Source: DAHUYF01 sp035509275
Lineage (GTDB): Bacteria > Pseudomonadota > Alphaproteobacteria > ATCC43930 > CGMCC-115725
Reading direction: 5' to 3'
NCBI GenBank assembly: GCA_035509275.1
Contig: DATJLU010000146.1
Coordinates: forward strand, 1-64,000
Length of the DNA: 64,000 bases
In this document: positions 55,201 to 63,707 of the stretch, piece by piece
Numbering within the stretch: the stretch's first letter is position 1
Layout of the letters: each line of letters opens with the position of its first letter
The notes under the pieces: generated by a model
Told to the model about the DNA's origin: nothing
What the model saw: the letters and a program-made list of their open reading frames with translations, nothing else
Databases searched by the model: none
Position numbers and translations under genes: made by a program

Positions 55201-56637
55201 GTGACTTCGCGCCCGTTTGACGGCTCGCTCACGATCTCGAGCTTGCGCCGGCTTTACGCCGCCGGCGCGGCGACGCCGGCGGCGGTGCTGCACGCGGTTT
55301 ACGAGCGCATCGCCGCGCGTGGCGTGGATGGGGTATGGATCCACCTTGTGGCGGAGGAGGCGTGCCGGCGCCAGCTCGCCGCCGCCGCTGCTGCGCGCCG
55401 CAACGGCGCGGTGCTGCCCCTCTTCGGCATACCGTTTGCCGTGAAGGACAATATCGACGTCGCCGGCATGCCGACCACCGCCGCGTGCCCGGCCTTCGGC
55501 TATGTGGCGGCGCAATCGGCCCCGGCCGTCGCCAGGCTCCTGGCGGCGGGGGCCGTCTGCCTCGGCAAGACGAATCTCGATCAGTTCGCGACCGGGCTCA
55601 ACGGCACGCGCTCGCCCTATGGCGTTTGTCCCTCGGTCTTCGATGAGCGCTATCCCGCCGGCGGATCGAGCTCCGGCTCTGCCGTCGCCGTCGGCGCCGG
55701 TCTCGTCAGCTTCGCGCTTGGCACCGATACCGGCGGCTCGGGCCGCATCCCCGCCGGCTTCAACAACATCGTCGGGCTGAAGCCGACGCGCGGCCTCATC
55801 TCGACCCGCGGGGTGGTTCCGGCCTGCCGGACGCTCGATTGCGTCAGCGTCTTCGCGCTCGATTGCGAGGATGCCGGCGAAGTGCTGGCGCTCATCGCCG
55901 GAGATGATCCGGCCGACCCGTTCTCGCGAGCGAATCCCAACACCGATGATGTGCCGCTCCCAACGGGCGGCCCGTTCCGCTTTGGCGTCCCGCACGGCGC
56001 GGCGGCCGGCTTCTTCGGCGACAGCGCCGCCGAAGCGCTCTTTGCTGCGGCGATCGCGCGCTGGGAAGCGCTCGGCGGAACTCCCGTGCCCGTCGATTAC
56101 GCGCCCTTCGTCGAAGCGGGCAGCATGCTCTATGGCGGCGCCTGGATCGCCGAGCGCTTCGCTTCGGTCGGCGCTTTCATCGCCACGCATCCGGAGGCGG
56201 TGCTGCCGACGACGGCGGAGATCATTAGCCGGTCGCAGCGCTTCCAGGCCGCGGATGTCTTTGCCCAGCTCTATCGGCTCGCCGAGATTCGCCGCACGCT
56301 CGCGCCGCTGTGGCGCGACATCGATTTCCTGGTCGTGCCGACGAGCGGCACGGCCTATACCATCGCCGCCGTGCTGGCCGAGCCGGTGGAGCTCAACAAC
56401 CGGCTCGGCTATTTCTCTTATCCCGTCAATCTGCTCGATCTCTCGGCGCTGGCGCTGCCCAACGGATTTCTGCCCGATGGTCCGGCGATGGGCGTGACGC
56501 TGCTCGCTCCGGCATTTTCGGAGCAACGCCTGCTGGCGTTCGGCCGGCGCTGGCAAGCGGCGCTGGGCATCGCGCCCGGTCCCGCCGGGTGGGCAGATCG
56601 GCACCGTGTGCGAGAGCGCGAATCACAAACGCACTGA
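55201..56637 (+). CDS. Allophanate hydrolase-type amidase (amidase domain only)
   Basis: This 478-residue amidase-signature protein has Lys82 (FAVKDNIDV), Ser156 in GGSSSGS and nucleophile Ser180 in GTDTGGSGR, the Lys-Ser-Ser triad. Its opening SISSL-like segment and AACPAFGY, TNLDQFATGLNGTRSPYG and TLDCVSVFA stretches resemble AtzF/DUR1,2 allophanate hydrolases, which turn allophanate into ammonia and CO2. The usual C-terminal domain of about 130 residues is missing. It starts at GTG. Behind the ABC genes and a sigma-54 promoter, it suggests nitrogen scavenging. Confidence 0.85.
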   Translation: MTSRPFDGSLTISSLRRLYAAGAATPAAVLHAVYERIAARGVDGVWIHLVAEEACRRQLAAAAAARRNGAVLPLFGIPFAVKDNIDVAGMPTTAACPAFGYVAAQSAPAVARLLAAGAVCLGKTNLDQFATGLNGTRSPYGVCPSVFDERYPAGGSSSGSAVAVGAGLVSFALGTDTGGSGRIPAGFNNIVGLKPTRGLISTRGVVPACRTLDCVSVFALDCEDAGEVLALIAGDDPADPFSRANPNTDDVPLPTGGPFRFGVPHGAAAGFFGDSAAEALFAAAIARWEALGGTPVPVDYAPFVEAGSMLYGGAWIAERFASVGAFIATHPEAVLPTTAEIISRSQRFQAADVFAQLYRLAEIRRTLAPLWRDIDFLVVPTSGTAYTIAAVLAEPVELNNRLGYFSYPVNLLDLSALALPNGFLPDGPAMGVTLLAPAFSEQRLLAFGRRWQAALGIAPGPAGWADRHRVRERESQTH

Positions 56638-56798
56638 GTCGGCGCGGCGATAATGTGATTCCCATCACAGGTGGAGCGCTGGTGATTGGCTAGCGTTTTG
56701 ATGTGCCGTCCCGCCGGTTGAGTCGATGCTCCGGTCGCGGGCGGCTCCAGGGGAAAAAGCGGGGCAAGGCCCCATCCGACATCCAGAGGAGGCTGGAG

Positions 56799-58220
56799 AT
56801 GACGAGCTTCGAAGGAAGCGTTTCGGCGGAGCGTCCGCGCATCGATACCCAACTTGTGGAGACGTTGCGTTCGGGATTGCGGGGTCCCGTCTGCCGCAAG
56901 GGCGAGGCGGGTTATGACGAGGCGCGCTCCATCTGGAACGCGATGATCGACCGGTCGCCGGAGCTTGTCGTCCGCTGTTTCGGGGCTGCCGATGTGATCC
57001 GTGCCGTACGCTTTGCTGCGGACAACCATCTTACGATCGCCGTTCGCGGCGGCGGTCACAACATCGCCGGCAGCGCCGTCGGCGATGGCGGCGTGTTGAT
57101 CGACCTGTCGCCGATGAAATCGGTGAGAGTCGATCCCGAGGCGCGGCGGGCCTGGGTCGGCCCTGGCGCAACACTGGGCGATGTCGACCGGGAGACGCAG
57201 ACCTTCGGCCTTGCGGTTCCGACCGGCATCAACTCCACGACGGGCATCGCCGGGCTGACGCTCGGTGGCGGCTTCGGCTGGCTGACGCGCGCCTTCGGCA
57301 TGACCATCGATAACTTGATCTCGGCCGATGTGGTCACGGCGAAGGGCGAGCTCGTTCATGCCAGCGAGAGCGAGAACCGGGATCTGTTCTGGGCCATACG
57401 CGGCGGCGGCGGCAATTTCGGCGTGGTCACCTCGTTCGAGTTCCGCCTTCACCCGCTTGGGCCCGAGGTGTTTTCCGGCCTCGTCGTCCATCCCTTCGCC
57501 AAGGCGGAAGAGCTGCTCAAGGGCTACCGGCGCGTGGCGGCGGAGGCGCCCGACACGCTCACCATCTGGTCGGTCATGCGCAAGGCGCCGCCGCTGCCCT
57601 TCATCCCCGCGGAATGGCATGGCCGCGAGGTATTGGTTTTCGCGGCGTGCTTCGCCGGATCGTTGGCCGACGGAGAGAAAGCGGTGGCCCCGTTGCGCCG
57701 CCTGGGCCAGCCGATCGCCGATGTTCTGGGTCCGCATCCCTTCGTCGACTGGCAGTCGGCGTTCGACCCGCTGCTGACACCCGGCGCGCGCAACTACTGG
57801 AAGTCGCACGATTTCGTGCAGCTCTCCGACGATGTGATCCGCGTGGTCACGGACGCGGTCAGCCGCTTGCCCGGCCCGGAATGCGAGGTCTTCCTGGCCC
57901 AAGTGGGCGGCGCGATGAGCCGCGTCGCGGCGGATGCCACGGCCTATCCGCAGCGCAGCGCGCATTTCATCATGAATGTGCATACCCGCTGGCGCGAGGT
58001 CGCCCAGGACCGCGCCTGCATCAGCTGGGCGCGCGAGCTGTTTCAGGCGAGCGCGCCGTTTGCCACCGGCGGCGCCTATGTCAACTTCCTGCCCGCCGAC
58101 GAGGCGGATCGCACCGAGAAAGTCTACGGCAGCAATTATCGCCGGCTGACCGAGGTGAAGCGGCGTTGGGATCCGCAGAACCTGTTCCGGCTGAACCAGA
58201 ATATCAGGCCGGCGGCGTGA
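56799..58220 (+). CDS. FAD-binding oxidoreductase, berberine-bridge-enzyme family
   Basis: This 473-residue PCMH flavoprotein has VRGGGHNIAGSAV, where His is the usual covalent FAD attachment. The loop GIAGLTLGGGFGWLTRAFG has no Cys, so attachment is single. AIRGGGGNFGVVTSFEFRLHP and the BBE tail NYRRLTEVKRRWDPQNLFRLNQNI follow. It oxidises an unknown alcohol or sugar-like substrate. AGAGGAGG lies just upstream of ATG 56799. No operon partner is evident; a terminator follows. Confidence 0.93.
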   Translation: MTSFEGSVSAERPRIDTQLVETLRSGLRGPVCRKGEAGYDEARSIWNAMIDRSPELVVRCFGAADVIRAVRFAADNHLTIAVRGGGHNIAGSAVGDGGVLIDLSPMKSVRVDPEARRAWVGPGATLGDVDRETQTFGLAVPTGINSTTGIAGLTLGGGFGWLTRAFGMTIDNLISADVVTAKGELVHASESENRDLFWAIRGGGGNFGVVTSFEFRLHPLGPEVFSGLVVHPFAKAEELLKGYRRVAAEAPDTLTIWSVMRKAPPLPFIPAEWHGREVLVFAACFAGSLADGEKAVAPLRRLGQPIADVLGPHPFVDWQSAFDPLLTPGARNYWKSHDFVQLSDDVIRVVTDAVSRLPGPECEVFLAQVGGAMSRVAADATAYPQRSAHFIMNVHTRWREVAQDRACISWARELFQASAPFATGGAYVNFLPADEADRTEKVYGSNYRRLTEVKRRWDPQNLFRLNQNIRPAA

Positions 58221-58260
58221 AGGGTCGCGGCGGTCGTTGAGCCGCGCTGCTGTTCGACAG

Positions 58261-58284
58261 AGACGGGGCCTCGCGCCCCGTCTT
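58261..58284 (+). terminator. Intrinsic terminator-like hairpin
   Basis: AGACGGGGC (58261-58269), loop CTCGC, GCCCCGTCT (58275-58283): a perfect 9-bp stem 40 bases after the oxidoreductase stop, with only a short T stretch after it. Confidence 0.6.
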
Positions 58285-58310
58285 GTCGATAATGTGGTCC
58301 AATCTCTTTT

Positions 58311-58402
58311 TCCGCCTTGCCCGCGAAAGCGGGAAACCAGAGCCAAGGGAGCCGCTCACCGGAACGGAAGCTCCTGGATGCCCGCTTTCGCGGGCAAGGC
58401 GA
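58311..58402. repeat. Dispersed palindromic element, family A
   Basis: CCGCCTTGCCCGCGAAAGCG, AACCAGAGCCAAGGGAGCCG, CTCCTGGATGCCCGCTTTCG and CGGGCAAGGCG. A further fragment, GTACATTCCCTAGCGCTTTCGC (58432-58453), resembles the string near 37910. No gene lies in 58221-58496. Confidence 0.83.
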
Positions 58403-58496
58403 TAATTGGGACGTGGAGCCGTCGAGCGTCTCGTACATTCCCTAGCGCTTTCGCGGGGGCGACGAACAACAGCGGTTCCCTTAACCCGATACAGCT

Positions 58497-58754
58497 CTAG
58501 TTGAACATTTCCGGCCGGAGGTCGCTGACCTCGATGATCACGTCGGCCGGCAGATTGGTGCGACGCGCAGCCGAGCGAATGGCTTCGGCGTTCGGCGCCT
58601 CGTACAAGCAATAGGTTTTCTTCTTGTCGGCGCTGAGAAAGGAGAACAGCCATTTCACTCCTTCCTCGTCGTTGATCCGTCTGACGGCAGCGGCAGCATC
58701 GCTGGTGATCTCAAGCTGCTCGGCGAAGTTTCGCTCGATCATGAAGCGCGCCAT
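58497..58754 (-). CDS. DUF4242 family protein (SCO4226-like)
   Basis: This 85-residue protein has FMIERNFAEQLEITSDAAAAVRRIN, GVKWLFSFLSADKKKTYCLYEAP and LPADVIIEVSDLRPE, matching DUF4242 small ferredoxin-like folds, related to a nickel-binding Streptomyces protein. The strong GGGGAGGAG before the ATG supports the start. Function is not established. It lies 61 bases downstream of the large cyclase-AAA gene's stop side, on the same strand. Confidence 0.82.
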   Translation of the reverse strand: MARFMIERNFAEQLEITSDAAAAVRRINDEEGVKWLFSFLSADKKKTYCLYEAPNAEAIRSAARRTNLPADVIIEVSDLRPEMFN

Positions 58755-58815
58755 GGGCTCCTCCCCCTGTGTCGTGCCGGAAGTCGTTGGGCTCCAACTA
58801 TGCTCCTGTCGCCGG

Positions 58816-61800
58816 TCAATTCCTAGGTCCTGAACTGCTTACAGTACCGCCGATACGCTCCAGCAGCGCAAACATTTTCAGCTCTTTCGCCGCCGCCGTC
58901 GCCGCCGCGAGGAGCTCTGCTGCCCGCGCCTGATCCCCTTTGCGATGGCGCGACGAGAGCATGACGGAGAATTCGTGCCGGGTATGCGCCAGCCACGGCC
59001 TCGCCTGCAGACGCTCGTTGAGGTGCAGCGCGTACTCGAAATGCGCCTCGGCGGCAGACCAGTCGCCGAGAGCGCTCGCGAGCAGGCCGAGATATCGGGC
59101 CGCAGCGCCGCAGCACAGCGTAAAGGCAGGAACCGTAACCGCTTGATCCCGGAAGGGCAGGAGAGAGGCGTAGATGGGCTCGGCATGCTCGGTTTCGCGC
59201 AGCCGGGCGGCGACTTCCGCCAGGTAGGTCAACGTCACGAGCCGCTTGCTGTCCATGGGCAGGGAGAACTCGGACTCTGCCATCTGATCGAGACTGCGGC
59301 GGGCCTGCACCTCGAAGCCGAGATCGCTGGCGATCAGCATCAGGCCGGGCCGCCAAGTCGAGTCCTCCGGGTGATCGTCGACGAACCGTTTGAACAGCGG
59401 CGCAACCTCGGCGAGCCGGCCTTGCTCGCGGCGGATGGTGAACATCTGCATGCCATAAACGCCGGCGGCGAATTTGGCTTCGACATTTTCCGCCATCTGA
59501 AAGGATTCTTCCGCCTTTTTCTCCGCAAATCCGAAGTCACCGAGCAGGATGGCGCGCATGGCCTGGGCGCCGGTCACGCACCACTTGTGCACGAACTCGC
59601 GCGCAGTTGTGGCGACGCCGTCATAACGTTCCAGAGTCTTCTCGAAGCGCTCGAAATCTCCGATCTCGAGGTAGCCGGCAAGCCCTCGGGCGCACGCTTC
59701 GCCAATTGATTCGCTATCGCCGAGACGCTCGCCGAGCTCGCGGAACTCCTCCAGCAGGCGCTGGCGGCTCAAGAATTCGGTTGCGGTCAGATGGCGAGCG
59801 CCAACATGCATCATCTCGTAGGCCAAGGCGTCGAACAAGCTCGGTCCATCGCCAAGGCGGCGGGCGAGCGCGGTCGCCTGGTGAGCGATTTCGCTGGCGC
59901 GCTCGAACGAACCGGTCATGTGAAGCGTGCGCACCAATCGGTTCATCAGGCGACAACGCTCGATGGTTTCCCCGGAACCGATCGACGCGAGCGCCTCTTG
60001 CAACAAGGCGATCGACGCTTCTCCCGAGCCGGCGAGAAATATCTCCGTACTGTCGAAGGCCAGCGTCGCCTCCACGAAATGCGACGACAGTTTCTCCGCC
60101 CGAGCGATCTGCGCGGCCTGGTGAAAAGTTTGGATCGCCTGCCGACTCCCCAAGCGGTACTCGGCCCGGCCGCGGATAAAGAGCAGCGGAAGCGTGCGGG
60201 TGGCGCGATCGTGATCGCTACAGGCGAGGTTTTGCGCCAGGCGAAGTCCGCGTTCGACGTGCGCAATCGTCTCGTCGAAGGCGGCGCGCGCGAGCGCGCG
60301 CTCGCCGGCGCGCTGCCAATAGAGAAGGGCGCGGTCGAAGAGCTCGCCCGCGGTGAGGTTCTGCGCGATCAGCTCCGGTTGCCGTTCGGCGATCTCGGGA
60401 TAATGGCGTTCGAGCGCGTCGGCGATCAAAACATGGTAGTGGCGGCGACGCGCCAGCAGCAGCGACTGATAGGCGATTTCCTGGATGAGGGCATGGCGAA
60501 AGACGTAAGCGCCGCCCTCCGCGGCCGAACCCGGAGCCGGCAGGATGATTTCCGCGGCCATCAATCGATCGAGCGTCGCCTGCAGCTCGCCCTCGGGCCG
60601 GGCGGCGATCAACGCGAGCAGCTTGCGGCCGAATTCCCGCCCGATCGTCGCCGCGATCTGGGCGATCTCCTTGACGCCCGGCTCCAGGCGATCGAGGCGC
60701 GAGAGCAGCGAGCCCTGGAGCGTGTCCGGGATCGCTATCGCTCGCGGCGCGCCCTTCAATTCGTAGCGGCCGCCGGCCTCGCGCAACAGGCCGCCCTGGA
60801 GCACGGTCTTGGTCAGCTCCTCGACGAAGAGCGGCACGCCGTCCGTCTTCGCGACGATCTGGTCGAGCACGAAGGCGGGCAGCGATCTGCCGCCGGTCAG
60901 CTTCTCGATCATGGCGACGCGATCGCGCCGCGAGAGGCGATCGAGATTGACCTGCACGAGGTGGGGGTAGGTCCATCCGGGCTTGAACTCGGGCCGGGCG
61001 GTGAGCAACAGCAGCAGCGGCGCCGCCACCAGCCGTTCCAGCATCAGTCGCATGAACTCGAGCGTCGACGGATCGATCCAATGCGCGTCCTCGAGGATCA
61101 ACAGAACCGGCTGAGCGCTTGCCATGCGCTCGACAATGGTCACGAGCACATCCAGCGTTCGCCGCTTGAATGATGGCGACGAAGCGTCGATCGACGGATA
61201 CCGTCCCGCCGTCGGCAGCCCGAGCAAGGTGGTGAGAACCGGCGCCGCCTCCGCGGCATCGATGCCGAGCGCGTCCAGCGTGGCCTCCAGCCGGTCGGCG
61301 TCGGGTGCCGCAAAGGTCTTTGCATCCAGCCGGAACGCGCGTTGCAGCCGCTGCAGCACCGGCCAGAACGGGCTGTTGCGATAGTAGGACGAGCAGTGGA
61401 ACGGGATGATCTCGTAGACATCGCCGCCGATGCTGTCGCGGAAGGCCCGCAAGATGCGCGATTTTCCGATGCCGGGCTCGCCGACCAGCAGCACGCAGCG
61501 CATCTCGCCGTCGCAGCTCTGCTTCCAGCGCTGCCGCAGCATGTCGAGCTCGGCGGTCCGGCCAATCAACGGCGTCAAGCCGCGGCCGGCGCGGATTTCG
61601 AAGCTATCGACGGCATCGGTCTGCGCCAGCACGCGATAGATGTGAATCGGAACCGAAACGCCCTTCAGCTCGTGCCGGCCGAGGTTTTCCAGCAAAAACG
61701 AGCCTTGAATCAGCCTTTCGGTGGCCGGACCGACGATGATGGAGTCCGGCGGCGCCAGAGATTGCAGCCTTGCGGCGAGGTTCGGCGTCTCGCCGACGAC

Positions 61801-62439
61801 GGCCTGACGGTCCCGCGAGGAGCCTGCGCCGATCTCGCCGGCGACCACTAGGCCGGTCTCGATGCCGATGCGCAGCTGCAAGCGCACGCCCTTCTCGGCG
61901 TCGAGGCGGTCATTGGCCTGACGCAGCATCGCGATCACGGCCAGCCCGGCGAGCACGGCGCGCACTGCATCGTCTTCATGCGCTTTGGGATAGCCGAAAT
62001 AAGCCAATACGCCGTCGCCGATATACTGCGCGATATAGCCGTCATGCGCGTCGATCGCGCTCACGCAAGCCTGATGGAAGATGCCGAGCACCTGCCGCAT
62101 GTCCTCGGGATCGAACCGTTCGGCCAAGGGCGTCGAATCGATCAGATCGATGAACATCACGGTGAGCTGCCGCCGCTCCGCCTCGACCGAAGGGTGCGCC
62201 GAGGAGGGCCGCCGCTCCGATCGTTGCGGCTCGGCTCTGAGCGCCGCGTCCCGGCTATCGGTCAGTGTCGCAAGCGCTTTCAGCAGCCGCTTGCGGTCGC
62301 CGAGCGAAAGACCCAGCTCCTTCAAGTCCTGATCGCAGAGGTCGCCGAGGACGTCCCAGTCGATGCCTTGCGCAGCGAAGGTCGCGGCGTGCTCGCCGAG
62401 CCCGCAGCGCTCCAGCCATCGCTTCAGATCCTCGGCCAT
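58816..62439 (-). CDS. SAM-adenylate/guanylate cyclase-AAA ATPase-TPR signalling protein
   Basis: This 1207-residue protein has a SAM domain (about 1-58: LKRWLERCGLGEHAATFAAQG), then a class III cyclase domain (about 88-270: VMFIDLIDST with D98, YIGDGVLAYFGYP with D142). An AAA/NACHT-type ATPase follows (Walker A GEPGIGKS at 320-327, Walker B LLILEDAHW near 447), then helical repeats to the end. This is the common adenylate cyclase-ATPase regulator layout. Input and output are unknown. ATG 62439 begins exactly at the SAM domain. Confidence 0.9.
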   Translation of the reverse strand: MAEDLKRWLERCGLGEHAATFAAQGIDWDVLGDLCDQDLKELGLSLGDRKRLLKALATLTDSRDAALRAEPQRSERRPSSAHPSVEAERRQLTVMFIDLIDSTPLAERFDPEDMRQVLGIFHQACVSAIDAHDGYIAQYIGDGVLAYFGYPKAHEDDAVRAVLAGLAVIAMLRQANDRLDAEKGVRLQLRIGIETGLVVAGEIGAGSSRDRQAVVGETPNLAARLQSLAPPDSIIVGPATERLIQGSFLLENLGRHELKGVSVPIHIYRVLAQTDAVDSFEIRAGRGLTPLIGRTAELDMLRQRWKQSCDGEMRCVLLVGEPGIGKSRILRAFRDSIGGDVYEIIPFHCSSYYRNSPFWPVLQRLQRAFRLDAKTFAAPDADRLEATLDALGIDAAEAAPVLTTLLGLPTAGRYPSIDASSPSFKRRTLDVLVTIVERMASAQPVLLILEDAHWIDPSTLEFMRLMLERLVAAPLLLLLTARPEFKPGWTYPHLVQVNLDRLSRRDRVAMIEKLTGGRSLPAFVLDQIVAKTDGVPLFVEELTKTVLQGGLLREAGGRYELKGAPRAIAIPDTLQGSLLSRLDRLEPGVKEIAQIAATIGREFGRKLLALIAARPEGELQATLDRLMAAEIILPAPGSAAEGGAYVFRHALIQEIAYQSLLLARRRHYHVLIADALERHYPEIAERQPELIAQNLTAGELFDRALLYWQRAGERALARAAFDETIAHVERGLRLAQNLACSDHDRATRTLPLLFIRGRAEYRLGSRQAIQTFHQAAQIARAEKLSSHFVEATLAFDSTEIFLAGSGEASIALLQEALASIGSGETIERCRLMNRLVRTLHMTGSFERASEIAHQATALARRLGDGPSLFDALAYEMMHVGARHLTATEFLSRQRLLEEFRELGERLGDSESIGEACARGLAGYLEIGDFERFEKTLERYDGVATTAREFVHKWCVTGAQAMRAILLGDFGFAEKKAEESFQMAENVEAKFAAGVYGMQMFTIRREQGRLAEVAPLFKRFVDDHPEDSTWRPGLMLIASDLGFEVQARRSLDQMAESEFSLPMDSKRLVTLTYLAEVAARLRETEHAEPIYASLLPFRDQAVTVPAFTLCCGAAARYLGLLASALGDWSAAEAHFEYALHLNERLQARPWLAHTRHEFSVMLSSRHRKGDQARAAELLAAATAAAKELKMFALLERIGGTVSSSGPRN

Positions 62440-62643
62440 GTCGGCTTCCGATGCTTGCGAACGGTGCCGGCTTCCTGGTCTCCTGCACCTGGCTATCAAC
62501 TCCAGGTTGGGCAACGATCGTGGAGCCCATGGGCGTGCACGTTCGCGTTCGCCCTGATGATACGTGCCAGGAGCGGCTGGTAAAATACCCTTGTTCGCGA
62601 CGGACTCGGCGGCGTCGAACGGATCGAGAGACCGGGCGAACCC

Positions 62644-63063
62644 CTAGCACTTCACCGTTGCGGGCATCCACTTCACTGCGCGTCGCGCCAACCGTGCCTC
62701 AGTCGTCTCGCCCTCATAGTCGGAAGCAGCAGGAACTTGGGTGAATGAAGCACGATCGGCAAGACAATTGACGTTGACCACCGCGCGCATCCCCGCACTC
62801 GTTTCGCAGATTGCTCCGATATAGACGCCGCATCGCCGACAGACGATGTAGTCTGCCGTGCGCGATCCGAAGCGGTAGCGCTCGATCAAGTCCCAATCGT
62901 CTGCGGTGAGTTCGAGCAGCCCGGCGCCGTCGGCCACCGTCCGGGTACTGTGAGCGCGGCAGAACGCGCAGGCGCATGCCCGCAGCGGAGTGTCCTGCGG
63001 AAGCTTGGAGAGCCGCAGACGAACGTGGATGTTTCCACAATGACAGCCGCCCAAATGTTCCAT
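62644..63063 (-). CDS. GFA family zinc protein (CENP-V/GFA)
   Basis: This 139-residue protein has the GFA zinc motifs GCHCGNIHVRL at the start, ACACAFCRAHS and CRRCGVYI in the C-terminal half. Such proteins include glutathione-dependent formaldehyde-activating enzyme and many uncharacterised relatives. It follows the GmhA-like gene by 6 bases on the same strand, so they are probably co-transcribed. The function here is undefined. Confidence 0.88.
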   Translation of the reverse strand: MEHLGGCHCGNIHVRLRLSKLPQDTPLRACACAFCRAHSTRTVADGAGLLELTADDWDLIERYRFGSRTADYIVCRRCGVYIGAICETSAGMRAVVNVNCLADRASFTQVPAASDYEGETTEARLARRAVKWMPATVKC

Positions 63064-63069
63064 GATGCG

Positions 63070-63648
63070 CTACGCCAACCCCAACTCTTGCTCGAGCGCG
63101 CCGCACAGCATCTGGCCGAGCAGGATGTGCATCTCCTGGATGCGCGCGGTGGTGCGCGAGGGGACGACGAGCAGCGGGTCGGCGAGGCCGACGAGCTGGC
63201 CGCCGTCATTGCCGCCGAGGCCCGCCGCGGTCATCGCCATTGCGCGCGCTGCTTCGAGAGCGAGGATGACATTGCGGCTCTTGCCCGAGGTGCTGATGCC
63301 GATGGCGAGATCGCCCTTGCGGCCGAGCGCGCGCACTTGCCGGGCGAACAGCTGCTCGAAGCCCAAATCATTGCCGATGGCGGTGAGCGCCGAGGTATCG
63401 GTGGTGAGCGCCACGGCGGCGATCGGCGCGCGGTCCTTGATGTAGCGCACGGTGAGCTCGGTGGCGAGGTGCTGCGCGTCGCCGGCGCTGCCGCCATTGC
63501 CGAAGAAGAGCAGCTTGCCGCCGTTGCGGATCGCCGTCACCGCCGCCGCGACGAGCCGCTCGAAGGGCTGCGCGCAGGCGGCGAGCGTCGCCCGCACCAC
63601 CTGCTCATGCTCGGCGAATTCCGACCGGTAGAACGCTGCCAGGTCCAT
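63070..63648 (-). CDS. gmhA: SIS-domain sedoheptulose-7-phosphate isomerase (GmhA-like)
   Basis: This protein of about 192 residues has GKLLFFGNGGSAGDAQHLATELTVRY and LGRKGDLAIGISTSGKSRNVILALEAA, the phosphosugar-binding loops of GmhA. The closing EMHILLGQMLCGALEQELG supplies the zinc-site His/Glu of that family. GmhA starts ADP-heptose synthesis for lipopolysaccharide. ATG 63648 has GAGG with ideal spacing; ATG 63654 is an alternative. No other heptose gene lies in view. The next gene on the strand is 59 bases upstream. Confidence 0.88.
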   Translation of the reverse strand: MDLAAFYRSEFAEHEQVVRATLAACAQPFERLVAAAVTAIRNGGKLLFFGNGGSAGDAQHLATELTVRYIKDRAPIAAVALTTDTSALTAIGNDLGFEQLFARQVRALGRKGDLAIGISTSGKSRNVILALEAARAMAMTAAGLGGNDGGQLVGLADPLLVVPSRTTARIQEMHILLGQMLCGALEQELGLA

Positions 63649-63707
63649 GCTCATCCTCTCGCTTGCGGCTGGCGGATCATCGGGGCGAGGGCGGCCGGCG
63701 GCAAGGG

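Noticed and set aside
54634..58346. Long minus-strand frames opposite the ABC ATPase, amidase and BBE genes
   Set aside because: The plus-strand genes have full catalytic motifs; the opposite frames are low-complexity Arg/Gly/Ala.
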